Assembly: GCA_028823855.1 (NCBI GenBank)
Contig: JAPPFL010000068.1
Span: 108,623 to 172,622, forward strand
DNA length: 64,000 nt
DNA from: Albidovulum sp.
Lineage (GTDB): Bacteria; Pseudomonadota; Alphaproteobacteria; Rhodobacterales; Rhodobacteraceae
Reading direction: 5' to 3'
Part shown: one piece after another, positions 1 through 8,418 of the stretch
How positions within the stretch are numbered: the stretch's first letter is position 1
Layout of the letters: every line of letters begins with the position of its first letter
Program-made: the position numbers and the translations under genes
The notes under the pieces: model-generated
What the model was told of the DNA's origin: nothing
Database searches by the model: none
The model's input: only the letters and a program-made list of their open reading frames with translations

Positions 1-815
1 GCGGGCGGAATGTCCCATCGGGCGAGGCCGGCGAATTTTACCGACTCCGGCTTTATATTATTTTCCGGGAGCAGTTGGGCGAGCAGCGGCAAGGCGCCGG
101 CGCTGTCGGACGTGAAGACTACCAAGTCGGCTCGATGGCTTCGTATTCCACTTGAAATCCTGCCTATTGCTTCCACGACTCCAAGCTGCGACCTCTCGTA
201 GGAAAGTCCTCCCAGAACCGGGATGCCGTTGGATGCCGCGGCCTCGCGCAGTGCCGCAAGCCCTCTTTCTCCGGCATAGCTGTCTGCATAAATCACGACT
301 GGCCGCGACTTGCCCTGAAGCTTGGCATGCGCCATCAATGCGGCGGCGGAATTCTCATATGTCAGGCCGAGAACGAACACGTTGCCTCCGGCAATTTCCG
401 TATCGTTCGAAAAGCTGAGGACGATTACGTTTTTTTCAGCCGCGATCCGAGCCACCGCTTCCGTAGATTCGGAATAAAGCGGCCCCAGGATGATGTCGGC
501 GCCCTCCTCGAGCGCTCGGACTGCCGCCTTTTCTGCGCCGCTGTTCGTTGCGCGGGTCGAATAAACTCGCAAATCGATTTCGGCGCCGGAAATATCCGGA
601 ATCGCCAGGCGGGCTCCGTTCTCCAGGCTGGTTCCGAGCCTGGCGATTTCAGGCTCTTCGGCGTTTCGAGGTACGAGCAGCGCCACCGCGACGCGATTTT
701 CTTGCGTGGCGGCGGGCAATTCTTGACTTCTCGGCGCATGCTGGCAAGCGGCAAGCAACGCCGGGATCAGTATCGCCGACCCAACCGCCCGAAAAGTTGC
801 CGAATGCCAGCGCAT
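1..815 (-). CDS. Penicillin-binding protein activator (LpoA-like lipoprotein), 3' end outside window
   Basis: An open frame starts at ATG 815 and runs off the left edge (271 codons seen). The N-terminus is a lipoprotein signal: a hydrophobic stretch then LLAAC, with Cys as the likely lipidated residue. The mature part reads as a type 1 periplasmic-binding fold, with segments such as VAVALLVP, GADIILGPLYSE, VIVLSFSND, RPVVIYAD and LVVFTSD. In alphaproteobacteria this leucine-binding-like family is usually annotated as a penicillin-binding protein activator and lies divergent to rsmI, exactly as here. LpoA family proteins stimulate a peptidoglycan synthase from the outer membrane; that role is inferred from family and position. 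A branched-chain amino acid receptor is less likely because no ABC genes are adjacent. Confidence 0.82.
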   Translation of the reverse strand, partial: MRWHSATFRAVGSAILIPALLAACQHAPRSQELPAATQENRVAVALLVPRNAEEPEIARLGTSLENGARLAIPDISGAEIDLRVYSTRATNSGAEKAAVRALEEGADIILGPLYSESTEAVARIAAEKNVIVLSFSNDTEIAGGNVFVLGLTYENSAAALMAHAKLQGKSRPVVIYADSYAGERGLAALREAAASNGIPVLGGLSYERSQLGVVEAIGRISSGIRSHRADLVVFTSDSAGALPLLAQLLPENNIKPESVKFAGLARWDIPP

Positions 816-903
816 CTCAGATAATCCCTGATTTTTCGCCATTTATAGGCCATTATCGGTTATCAAGAAAAAATTCTATGTCTATGAATTAGGAAAGTAA
901 ACA

Positions 904-1794
904 TTGGTCAAAATAGTCGAAAGATATTTCTCGGAGGGTAGCGCGATCCCTCCCGGGCTATATCTTGTATCGACGCCGATTGGCAACGCTCGAGACATTA
1001 CGTTGCGGGCGCTCGACACTCTTGCGGGAGCGGACGCGCTCGCGGCGGAAGACACGCGAAATGCAAGAAAGCTCCTGGGCTTGCACGGACTCCGCCTAGG
1101 CGGACGGCTACTTTATTCCTATAGCGATCACAATGCGGAGGTTCGAGTTCCGCAATTGATCGCCTTGCTTCGCGAAGGAAAGAGCGTCGCTTTGCTATCG
1201 GACGCGGGAACGCCGATGATTTCCGACCCCGGCCTTAGGCTGGTGAGAGCGTCCGTTTCCGAAGGCATCCCCGTCATCCCCGTTCCAGGGGCGTCGGCGC
1301 TACTTTCCGCTCTTTGCCTTTCGGCGTTGCCCACGGACAGGTTTATCTTTGCGGGATTTGCTCCGTCGGCCAGCGGTGCAAGGAAGAATTTTTATTCGGG
1401 GCTGGCAGATGCGCGCGAAACCATAGTGATATTTGAATCGCCCAAACGGCTCCGAGCGTCTATCGAGGACATGATCCAATCTTTCGGCGGCGAAAGGCAG
1501 GCTGCCGCGTGCAGGGAAATTACCAAAAAGTTCGAGGAGGCGCGCCGAGGAACGCTGGCGGAAATTGCCGCATCCTTTAGCGCGACCGAACCCAGAGGCG
1601 AATTTACGATTGTTATAGGCGGAGCGGCCGAATCGAAATTCTCGGACAGGGAGATTCGCGAATGCATAGCCGCGGCCATGGAGGAAATGTCGGTTAGGGA
1701 TGCCGCGGCCTTCGCTTCTAGTTCGATCGGAGTCTCAAAGAGCGTCGCCTACCGCATAGCGCTAGAATTAAAGCGCGAACAATCGAGAAACTGA
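904..1794 (+). CDS. rsmI: 16S rRNA (cytidine(1402)-2'-O)-methyltransferase
   Basis: The 296-aa SAM-dependent tetrapyrrole-methylase-fold protein methylates the 2'-OH of C1402 in the decoding centre of 16S rRNA. The N-terminal LYLVSTPIGNARDITLRAL block, AAEDTRNARKLL, LLSDAGTPMISDPG and VPGASALLSAL are the RsmI signature motifs in order. The start is TTG at 904, preceded by an AGGAAAG ribosome-binding site; no closer ATG fits the N-terminal motif. Length matches the family (about 285-300 aa). It is divergent from the LpoA-like gene with an 88-bp gap, the usual alphaproteobacterial pairing. The common downstream neighbours yraN and gshB are absent here; gshB lies 4 kb further on. Identification is secure. 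Confidence 0.95.
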   Translation: MVKIVERYFSEGSAIPPGLYLVSTPIGNARDITLRALDTLAGADALAAEDTRNARKLLGLHGLRLGGRLLYSYSDHNAEVRVPQLIALLREGKSVALLSDAGTPMISDPGLRLVRASVSEGIPVIPVPGASALLSALCLSALPTDRFIFAGFAPSASGARKNFYSGLADARETIVIFESPKRLRASIEDMIQSFGGERQAAACREITKKFEEARRGTLAEIAASFSATEPRGEFTIVIGGAAESKFSDREIRECIAAAMEEMSVRDAAAFASSSIGVSKSVAYRIALELKREQSRN

Positions 1795-2087
1795 GCGCAC
1801 GGTTCCCGATATGCGGATCTCGCTCCATTTCTCAATCTGGCGGCGGCAATTCGTCCGCGATATGTGGTTGAAGAATTTACTTAAGTTTGGAATCGGATTC
1901 GGCGCAGGTTTCACTTCTAGGCGACGGTCGGTTTATAGTTAAGTTCGAGCCATGGCGCGGATTGTCGCGCGATTCAATCCGGCAAGCGCCGCCGGTAGCC
2001 GGCAAGGCCGCGCGTATCGAATTCGGTTGCGAGCATTAATGCAGATCAAGGAAGGTCAGAGATTTGGGTCGGGAATGGGGCTAAGGC

Positions 2088-3383
2088 ATGTCGAAGAAAG
2101 CGAGTGAGGCAAAGAGTCTTTACGAGTTTTTCGAGGAGTTTCCGGACGAGTCGCGACGGCAATTTTTTGACGTTGAGAAGGGCATTAGCAAACGCGGTTT
2201 CTTCCGCGGAGCCGGTCTAGCGGCAACGAGCGGCTTGCTCGGCCTCGCAATTCCGTACTTTTCCAATTTTCCTCGCGGAATTGTTCCCGCGGCGTTTGCC
2301 GCGGAAGACGTTCTAATCGGAAAGGAAGGCTTGATTCTTCTGAACGACAGGCCGATCAACGCCGAGACGCCGGCGCATCTGCTTGACGACGCCGTAACTC
2401 CGACAACGCGGCACTTTATTCGCAACAACGGGTTGCCGCCCGCAAGTATGGATGCCAGCGACTGGACCTTTTCCATCGACGGTTTTGTCGAGAATCCCTT
2501 TACAATGTCCATCGAGGAACTCCGTTCGAATTTCGAAGTAGTTTCGATGGTTCTAGCAATTGAATGCGGGGGAAACGGCAGGGCATTCTTTGACCCGCCG
2601 GCAACGGGAAATCAATGGACGGTCGGCGCGGTCGCCTGTTCCGAGTGGACCGGGGTTCGGTTGGCGGATGTCTTGAAACTGGCGGGGCCGAAACCGAGCG
2701 TTGTCTATACCGCTCATTACGGGCGCGACATGCATCTGTCAGGCAAGCAAGGAAAGCTGCCGATTTCGCGAGGCATTCCGGTTTCCAAGGCCATGACGGA
2801 CAATGTTCTTATTGCTTTTGCGATGAACGGCTCGCGAATGCACGAGCAGAATGGCTTGCCCCTTCGCTTGGTCGTCCCCGGCTGGCCTGGCTCCTGTTCG
2901 CATAAGTGGCTGTCGCGGATTCAACTAAGGGACCAAGTGCATGACGGGCCCAAGATGACGGGTACTTCCTACCGAGTGCCGCGCTATCCGATCGCCCCCG
3001 GCGAAAAAGTGCCCAGGGAAGATTTCGAGATCATCGAACGCATGCCCGTTAAATCGCTGATTACGTTTCCGGAAAGCAATAGCGCTGTCGAGAGAGTAGT
3101 CGAAGTTCGCGGCCATGCATGGTCCGGCGATCGAACTGTCAATGCCGTCGACGTCTCGATCGACTTCGGAGCTAGCTGGCTACCCGCGGAACTCGATGAA
3201 CCGGTAAATGCCGGAGCGTGGCAGAATTGGCGCAGAACCGTTGACTTTCCTCAATCCGGATATTTCGAAGTTTGGGCTCGGGCCACCGACAGCGCGAGTG
3301 AGATGCAGCCGTTTGCGATCAACTGGAACCCCAAAGGCTATCTCAACAATACTATGCACAGAGTCGCGCTGCGCGTAGCCTGA
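2088..3383 (+). CDS. Molybdenum sulfite dehydrogenase, catalytic subunit (SorA/SoxC family)
   Basis: The 431-aa sulfite-oxidase-fold molybdoenzyme probably oxidises sulfite (or protein-bound sulfane sulfur, as SoxC) in the periplasm. Residues about 34-60 form a Tat-like signal with SKRGFF, a Lys-Arg rather than Arg-Arg pair, followed by a hydrophobic stretch. The molybdopterin domain contains IECGGNGR with the Mo-ligating Cys at residue 160. The segment GLPLRLVVPGWPGSCSHKWL is typical of the family, and the C-terminal part is the Mo-co dimerisation domain. The cytochrome gene follows 17 bp downstream on the same strand, so the two form an operon and presumably a complex. SorA, SoxC and other sulfite-oxidase-like clades cannot be separated by eye; no soxXYZAB genes are in the window, which favours a SorAB-type sulfite dehydrogenase. 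Confidence 0.85.
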   Translation: MSKKASEAKSLYEFFEEFPDESRRQFFDVEKGISKRGFFRGAGLAATSGLLGLAIPYFSNFPRGIVPAAFAAEDVLIGKEGLILLNDRPINAETPAHLLDDAVTPTTRHFIRNNGLPPASMDASDWTFSIDGFVENPFTMSIEELRSNFEVVSMVLAIECGGNGRAFFDPPATGNQWTVGAVACSEWTGVRLADVLKLAGPKPSVVYTAHYGRDMHLSGKQGKLPISRGIPVSKAMTDNVLIAFAMNGSRMHEQNGLPLRLVVPGWPGSCSHKWLSRIQLRDQVHDGPKMTGTSYRVPRYPIAPGEKVPREDFEIIERMPVKSLITFPESNSAVERVVEVRGHAWSGDRTVNAVDVSIDFGASWLPAELDEPVNAGAWQNWRRTVDFPQSGYFEVWARATDSASEMQPFAINWNPKGYLNNTMHRVALRVA

Positions 3384-3400
3384 CCCGAGGCAATTGGGAA

Positions 3401-4111
3401 GTGTTCGGGTTTCGGGTCGCGGTATTTTCGATACTATTTTCCATTTCTAGCCTCACGGCGGAGCGAGCCGACACGGATGAAACGGAAGCGCGATTTGCGG
3501 CGGGCGATCCGGAGCGGGGCAGAATCGTCTTTCGCAAATGCATGGCCTGCCATACTGCCGAAAAGGGCGGCAAAAGACGCACCGGCCCGAATTTATGGGA
3601 AATTGTTGGCGCTCCGATCGCCGACGAGGAGGGATTTAGCTATTCCGAAGCATTGGAGGTAATCGGCGGAATCTGGACGCTCGAACGTCTCGATGCCTAC
3701 CTGGAAAAGCCGAGTTCATTAGCCAAGGGAACCTCCATGAATTTCGCCGGTCTGAAAAAACAAAGCGACCGCGCCAACGTGATCGCGTTTTTAAGTCAAA
3801 TGACGGACCGCCGCGCGGATGTCGATACTGAGCCGATTGGGAAGAACGAATTCGCGCAGGAAGACAGCCAAGGATTCGGAGTTCTGGTTGAGGCGCCGGG
3901 CGTGCAGGCGACTTTCGATGCCTGCACTGTTTGCCATTCAGAACGAATCGTGGCGCAGCAAGGCCTTTCTCGCGAGCAGTGGGGCGAACAGTTCGAAATT
4001 ATGATCGATGAGCACGAGATGGCGCCATTGCAAGAAAAGGAACGCGCCGCCGTTCTTGACTATCTGGCGAAGCACTACGGCCCCGACCGCCCGAATTTTC
4101 CACTCAATTGA
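3401..4111 (+). CDS. Diheme c-type cytochrome, electron acceptor of the sulfite dehydrogenase
   Basis: The 236-aa secreted cytochrome starts at GTG 3401, with GAGG upstream, and has an N-terminal signal peptide (about residues 1-20). It contains two haem-binding motifs: CMACH at residues 47-51 and CTVCH at 175-179. The first domain is a class I cytochrome c (TGPNLWEIVG, then TSMNFAGL with a candidate Met ligand). The second, about 65 residues, resembles the small SorB cytochrome with a candidate distal Met in MAPL. The two-domain layout recalls SoxD, although SoxD is longer. It directly follows the molybdenum subunit and would pass electrons from sulfite to the respiratory chain. The function is inferred from this pairing. 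Confidence 0.85.
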   Translation: MFGFRVAVFSILFSISSLTAERADTDETEARFAAGDPERGRIVFRKCMACHTAEKGGKRRTGPNLWEIVGAPIADEEGFSYSEALEVIGGIWTLERLDAYLEKPSSLAKGTSMNFAGLKKQSDRANVIAFLSQMTDRRADVDTEPIGKNEFAQEDSQGFGVLVEAPGVQATFDACTVCHSERIVAQQGLSREQWGEQFEIMIDEHEMAPLQEKERAAVLDYLAKHYGPDRPNFPLN

Positions 4112-4410
4112 GGCGTTAGGCGCAGCATACCGAAAGTACCGGCTCCAAGACGAAAGACCGCGTTCGCCATTGCGGCTGACATTTTGCCAGAGCGCGACTC
4201 TACGCGGGCGATTCGAAGAAAATTGCTGCGAATTGAAGTCTCGCAGCAACTGCGGCCAATTGGACCTGCAGGGCTGAATGGCCGGGTATTCCGACAAATC
4301 CGAAAGCATCGAGATTTTTAGGTCCGCGTAAATTTATCGTCGCTATTGTCAATAAATCAAGGCTGCGATCGAAGGCGGAATTCCGCTCGGCGACATTCGA
4401 GAAATCGCCT

Positions 4411-5565
4411 TCAATAGCTTCGAGGAAGATTCAGTTCCCTTTCTGCAAGATAGCTCAAAATCAAATTCGTCGACACCGGAGCGGTTTGGTAAAGGCGCGT
4501 CTCCCTGAATTTGCGTTCCACATTGAACTCCTTGGAAAATGCGAAACCGCCGAATGTCTGCATCGCGGCGTCGCCAGCGCGCCAGCTGGCGTCCGCGGCC
4601 AAGAGCTTGGCCATATTGGCTTCGGCACCGCAGCGTTTACCTGAATCAAATAGCGATGCCGCGCGTCTGACCATGAGCGACGACGCGCTCGTTTCCGCGT
4701 ACGACCTTGCGATCGGGAATTGAATTCCCTGATTTGCGCCGATCGGCCTTCCGAAAACAACGCGCTCGCTCGCGTAGGCCGATGCCTTTTCGATGAAATA
4801 GCGAGCGTCGCCAATGCATTCGGCCGCGATAAGTATGCGTTCGGCATTCATGCTGTCGAGCACGACGCGGAATCCTCTGCCTGCCTCGCCGACAAGATTT
4901 TCCTCTGGAACGGGGAATTCGTCTAAAAACAATTCGCAGGCGTGATGGTTAATCATCGCGTCAATGTCGCGAATCGCGAGCCCCTTGCTCTCGGCATCGC
5001 GCAAATCGACCAGGAATGCGGAGAGTCCAAAAGTTCGATCCGCGTCCTCCGCAATTGGAGATGTTCGGGCAAGCAGCAGCATGAGATCGGAATGCCTTAC
5101 TCGGCTGGTCCAGACTTTTTGACCTGAAATCAAGTAAGTTCCGTTCACCTTCCTTGCAGCGGTTTTAAGTCGAGTCGTGTCCGAACCCGTATCCGGCTCG
5201 GTGACAGCAAAACTTTGGAACCGGATTCTTCCCTTTGCAATTTCAGGTAGCCACGCATTTTTCTGCTCTTCGCTGCCGTGGCGAAGAATGCTCGCCATTA
5301 CATACATTTGCGCGTGGCAGGCTCCGGCATGGGCGCCGCTTCGGCATACTTCCTCGAGAATGGCGCATGCTTCGCCTAACCCGAGACCCGAGCCGCCCCA
5401 GCGTTCCGGTATCAGACACGCCAGGAACCCGGCCGAGGTCATTTCCGCTATAAATTCGCTGGGGTATCTGCGACATTCCTCGAGTCCGCGCCAGTAGCTT
5501 TCAGGATACCGACGGCAAAGTGCTTCTACCGATTCTCGGATCTCGCGAAAGTCATCGCCAAGCAT
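4411..5565 (-). CDS. Acyl-CoA dehydrogenase family protein
   Basis: This is a 384-aa FAD-dependent acyl-CoA dehydrogenase. An N-terminal helical domain is followed by the FAD/substrate loop FAVTEPDTGSD and KVWTS, then the C-terminal helical domain with ERVVFGRPIGANQGIQFPIA and TFGGFAF. The start is ATG 5565 (MLGDDF), with AAAGGCAG upstream; an in-frame start at 5610 gives an atypical N-terminal extension. At the position of the canonical catalytic Glu of the MCAD type (YEGT) the sequence reads LYQT, so the base may instead be the Glu in NAERIL, as in isovaleryl-CoA dehydrogenase. The end is RELNLPRSY. The substrate cannot be told from sequence; no CoA ligase or transferase is adjacent. It is convergent with the cytochrome gene and divergent from gshB. 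Confidence 0.88.
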   Translation of the reverse strand: MLGDDFREIRESVEALCRRYPESYWRGLEECRRYPSEFIAEMTSAGFLACLIPERWGGSGLGLGEACAILEEVCRSGAHAGACHAQMYVMASILRHGSEEQKNAWLPEIAKGRIRFQSFAVTEPDTGSDTTRLKTAARKVNGTYLISGQKVWTSRVRHSDLMLLLARTSPIAEDADRTFGLSAFLVDLRDAESKGLAIRDIDAMINHHACELFLDEFPVPEENLVGEAGRGFRVVLDSMNAERILIAAECIGDARYFIEKASAYASERVVFGRPIGANQGIQFPIARSYAETSASSLMVRRAASLFDSGKRCGAEANMAKLLAADASWRAGDAAMQTFGGFAFSKEFNVERKFRETRLYQTAPVSTNLILSYLAERELNLPRSY

Positions 5566-5679
5566 GAGATTCTGCCTTTCTAATCCGCTCGCCAAGCGCC
5601 TGGGGCGCAAATATTGTTGCGGGCGGCGCTCATCGGCGCCAGAAAGTTATCGATACTAATTCCGAGGAGCCAAATAAGC

Positions 5680-6630
5680 ATGCCACTTAAGGTAGCATTT
5701 CAAATGGACCCGATCGAATCAATCGATATTTCGGCCGATAGCACGTTTCGAATTTTGCTTGAAGCGCAGTCTCGCGGCCACGAGCTTTGGTACTACACGC
5801 CGGAGAAACTTGCGATTCGAGAAGGGACCGTTTCGGCTCGCGCTCGTCCTCTGTCCGTTCGAAATCGGCTTGGCGATCACTTTACGCTGGGAAAGGAGCT
5901 GGAACTGCGCCTTTCCGATCTTGATGTCGTTTGGCTTCGGCAGGACCCTCCATTCGACATGTCGTATATTACGACGACGCACCTATTGGAGATTGTGCAT
6001 CCAGAGACTCTCGTTGTGAACGATCCCTTCTGGGTACGGAACTATCCCGAGAAATTGCTGGTTCTGCGCTTTCCCCATTTGTCGCCGCCCACGGCGGTCG
6101 CCCGCAGCAAGTCGGTTCTCGACGAATTTCGCGCCGAGCACGAAGACATCGTTCTCAAGCCGCTCTACGGCAACGGCGGCGCGGGCGTATTCAGAATTAC
6201 GAAGGATGACCGCAACTTCAACGCGCTGTGCGAAATGTTTTTCGAGACAAGCAGGGAGCCCGTGATTGTCCAAAAATTTCTTCCCCAAGTTCAGGAAGGG
6301 GACAGGCGCGTTATTCTCGTCGACGGAAAACCGGTGGGAGCGATTAACCGAGTTCCGCCGCCCGGCGAGGCGCGTTCAAACCTTCATATCGGCGGAAGAG
6401 CGGAGCAAATTCAACTGTCGGCGAGAGACCGAGAAATTTGCGAGGAGATTGGTCCTCTGCTGAGTCGAAATGGCCAGATATTTGTGGGCATCGATGTCAT
6501 CGGCGACAAACTGACGGAAATAAACCTGACATCGCCGACGGGAATCGTAGAGCTCGAAAAATTTGACGGCGTCAACTCGGCATCGCTAATTTGGGATGCG
6601 ATCGCCAAGAAAACCGCTTCGACAAATTAA
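5680..6630 (+). CDS. gshB: Glutathione synthetase
   Basis: The 316-aa ATP-grasp enzyme joins gamma-glutamylcysteine and glycine in the cytoplasm. The N-terminal MPLKVAFQMDPIESI matches the GshB start, and ATG 5680 has a strong GAGGAG site 10 bases upstream; an upstream in-frame start adds 22 unrelated residues. Motifs seen are VWLRQDPPFDMSYI, VVNDPFWVRNYPEKL, the ATP-grasp glycine loop PLYGNGGAGVF, the QKFLPQV segment and the C-terminal EINLTSPTGI metal/ATP site. Length is standard for proteobacterial GshB. The usual rsmI-yraN-gshB grouping seems broken by the sulfite dehydrogenase and acyl-CoA dehydrogenase genes between rsmI and gshB. It ends 17 bp from the convergent cobC-like gene. Confidence 0.96.
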   Translation: MPLKVAFQMDPIESIDISADSTFRILLEAQSRGHELWYYTPEKLAIREGTVSARARPLSVRNRLGDHFTLGKELELRLSDLDVVWLRQDPPFDMSYITTTHLLEIVHPETLVVNDPFWVRNYPEKLLVLRFPHLSPPTAVARSKSVLDEFRAEHEDIVLKPLYGNGGAGVFRITKDDRNFNALCEMFFETSREPVIVQKFLPQVQEGDRRVILVDGKPVGAINRVPPPGEARSNLHIGGRAEQIQLSARDREICEEIGPLLSRNGQIFVGIDVIGDKLTEINLTSPTGIVELEKFDGVNSASLIWDAIAKKTASTN

Positions 6631-6647
6631 GGGCGCCGTTCCGGATT

Positions 6648-7223
6648 TCACGGCAGGAGGCGGCAGATTCCTCCATCAAATAGGCGAATCTTCGTTATCG
6701 AAAGGTTCTCGATCTTATTGCCGGCGACCTGAGAAACCGGCTGTCGGGTTGCATTCTGAATTTGAGTCAGAATAGCGCCGAAGTGCGAAACCGCCACGAT
6801 ATCTTCGCCGCAATGATCACGGCTGAATTCTTGGACAAACGAACTTACTCTTGCCGAGACGCTATCCCAGCTCTCCCCGCCGGGAGGTGTCGCCGACGAC
6901 GGGTTCGACCAGTACTTTTGCGAAATTTCAGGATGCAGGCGAGCGATCTCGCTGAATTCCAACGACTCCCAGGCTCCGAAATTTATTTCTCGCAGTCGCG
7001 AATCGTTCGGCGCGCGCGGCCTGGCCTGCGCTATTGCATCGGCGGTTTCCGAAGCGCGCCTCAAATCCGAGGAAACCACGACCGCGTTTTCCGGCAATGC
7101 GGAAGACAGCCGTTCCAACGAACCGGTATCGGACAAATCGGCCCGTATATCGGTCCATCCGATGAGCTCCTTCGCTCCAGTCGGAGCATGCCGGACCCAC
7201 CACCACGTCGTTTCGACGCTCAT
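6648..7223 (-). CDS. Histidine phosphatase family protein, probable alpha-ribazole phosphatase (CobC-like)
   Basis: The 191-aa histidine phosphatase has WVRHAPT near residue 11, where an RHG motif is usual; the phosphorylated His is present and the third residue is Ala. The second catalytic His lies in VSHFGAI. Also seen are VVSSDLRRASETADAI and REINFGAWES, as in phosphoglycerate-mutase-like phosphatases. Its start overlaps the end of the cobU-like gene by four bases (ATGA), so the two are translationally coupled. In cobalamin nucleotide-loop assembly CobC dephosphorylates alpha-ribazole phosphate, and the pairing with CobU supports that role. No other cobalamin genes lie in the window. A general histidine phosphatase cannot be excluded. 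Confidence 0.8.
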   Translation of the reverse strand: MSVETTWWWVRHAPTGAKELIGWTDIRADLSDTGSLERLSSALPENAVVVSSDLRRASETADAIAQARPRAPNDSRLREINFGAWESLEFSEIARLHPEISQKYWSNPSSATPPGGESWDSVSARVSSFVQEFSRDHCGEDIVAVSHFGAILTQIQNATRQPVSQVAGNKIENLSITKIRLFDGGICRLLP

Positions 7224-7780
7224 TGGGGCAGAGCGCCCTTAAGAACGAGAGGCAGGCCGCAAACAATATTGACGACGAGTTCCGCCTTTTCGGCAATCGC
7301 TTGGTTCAGTTCCCCGTGCACCGTACGGAAATTTCGCGACAATTCGTTCGCGGGAACAATGCCCGAGCCGATTTCGTTGCTTACGACCACGACCGGGCAC
7401 GCGGCCAAGGAAACTCCGTCTAGGAACCTGCTGTTCAATTTTTCGATCTCGGCCCCGGACCCCATGCAATTCGAAAGCCACATCGTGGCGCAGTCAATCA
7501 AAGCGGCTTCGTGCTCGCCGCATGCGGCGACTGCCCGAGCTATATCGGTCGGAGCTTCGACAGTGCGCCATTTCGCGCCTCGGCGACGCACGTGGGCGGC
7601 AATTTTTCTTCGCATCTCTGCATCTCTCGCTTCCGCCGTTGCAACGTAGACGAGCTTCCGGCCAGTCCGGACTAGTTGATTTTCGGCCCAGAGGGACTTT
7701 CCGGATGCCGCTCCTCCGACGACAAGAGTCAGATTGGGAATCATGCTTCCTGCCTGATTTTGACCGTTCGTTTCAGCCAT
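7220..7780 (-). CDS. cobU: Bifunctional adenosylcobinamide kinase / adenosylcobinamide-phosphate guanylyltransferase
   Basis: The roughly 186-aa P-loop enzyme phosphorylates adenosylcobinamide and then transfers GMP to it, a step of cobalamin nucleotide-loop assembly. It shows LVVGGAASGKS (P-loop near residues 22-29), VYVATAEARDAEM, AAHVRRRGAKWRTVEAP with the His that is guanylylated in CobU, ALIDCATMWLSN, and VVVSNEIGSGIVP. ATG 7780 is chosen; ATG 7744 (MIPNLT) is also possible, and a longer frame back to 7912 is unlike the family. The CobC-like phosphatase is coupled downstream. No B12-box-like cobalamin riboswitch was recognised in the 220 bp upstream. Confidence 0.92.
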   Translation of the reverse strand: MAETNGQNQAGSMIPNLTLVVGGAASGKSLWAENQLVRTGRKLVYVATAEARDAEMRRKIAAHVRRRGAKWRTVEAPTDIARAVAACGEHEAALIDCATMWLSNCMGSGAEIEKLNSRFLDGVSLAACPVVVVSNEIGSGIVPANELSRNFRTVHGELNQAIAEKAELVVNIVCGLPLVLKGALPQ

Positions 7781-7924
7781 ATCATGTAGTTGAACATTGA
7801 AAAACTCGCTCGCAGCTAGCGGATTTCCGCTTCGGTCCCTTTGGACCTGTATCCGATCGGGAAAATTTTCGAGAACGAAATTCAGTAATTTTGATCTGCT
7901 CGATGAATTCACCGCGGAACGCCG

Positions 7925-7930
7925 TATAAT
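7925..7930 (+). promoter_or_regulatory. Possible -10 element (TATAAT) upstream of the VOC gene
   Basis: A perfect TATAAT lies 72 bp upstream of the ATG at 8002. No convincing -35 hexamer is found at the usual spacing, so this is a weak candidate. Confidence 0.3.
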
Positions 7931-8001
7931 CCAGTGCGACCAGGGTTTGAAAAAGCCTAGATGCCATTGCTTTGCTTAACGTGATTTTCTAATTTCGCGC
8001 C

Positions 8002-8418
8002 ATGCTTGAGAGAATCGTTCCTAATTTGGCTGTTGTCGAACTTTCCCGTTCGATCGAATTTTATCGCCGGGTCTTGGAGTTCGAGGTTGTATTTATAATC
8101 GATAAGGACAAAGACGCGGTAGAAGATCCCGAGCGCGGAGTCTTCGCGATGATTGCGCGCGACGGGCAGAATCTCATGCTTCAGACCTGCGAAAGCTTGA
8201 AAGAAGAACTGCCGATTTTCGAGGGGAGGAATCCGACTCCGGGCGGAACGATCTACTTTCGCGGTATTGATCCCCAAACGATTGCGCGGCGCGTAGAATC
8301 CGACGTTATTCTAAAGGGCCCGTTCCGCCAATGGTACGGCATGCGCGAACTTTATTTGCGAGACCCGGACGGCCACATCGTATGCGTGGGGATCGAGGAA
8401 GATTCGGCGGATGAATGA
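8002..8418 (+). CDS. VOC (glyoxalase/dioxygenase superfamily) protein
   Basis: The 138-aa vicinal-oxygen-chelate protein begins ERIVPNLAVVELSRSIEFYRR, the typical beta-alpha entry of this fold. Later come MIARDGQNLMLQT and the C-terminal MRELYLRDPDGHIVCVG with the family's DPDGH turn. These small proteins act as metal-dependent isomerases or dioxygenases, or simply bind antibiotics (bleomycin-resistance type). Sequence alone does not say which. No operon partner is evident: the cobU-like gene is divergent and a long gene-free stretch follows. Confidence 0.82.
   Translation: MLERIVPNLAVVELSRSIEFYRRVLEFEVVFIIDKDKDAVEDPERGVFAMIARDGQNLMLQTCESLKEELPIFEGRNPTPGGTIYFRGIDPQTIARRVESDVILKGPFRQWYGMRELYLRDPDGHIVCVGIEEDSADE

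Noticed and set aside
6762..7649. 295-codon plus-strand open frame
   Set aside because: It lies antisense to cobC- and cobU-like genes, which have clear motifs; the product has no domain.
7781..8001. Cobalamin riboswitch upstream of the cobU-like gene
   Set aside because: No B12-box or paired elements were recognisable in the minus-strand leader.
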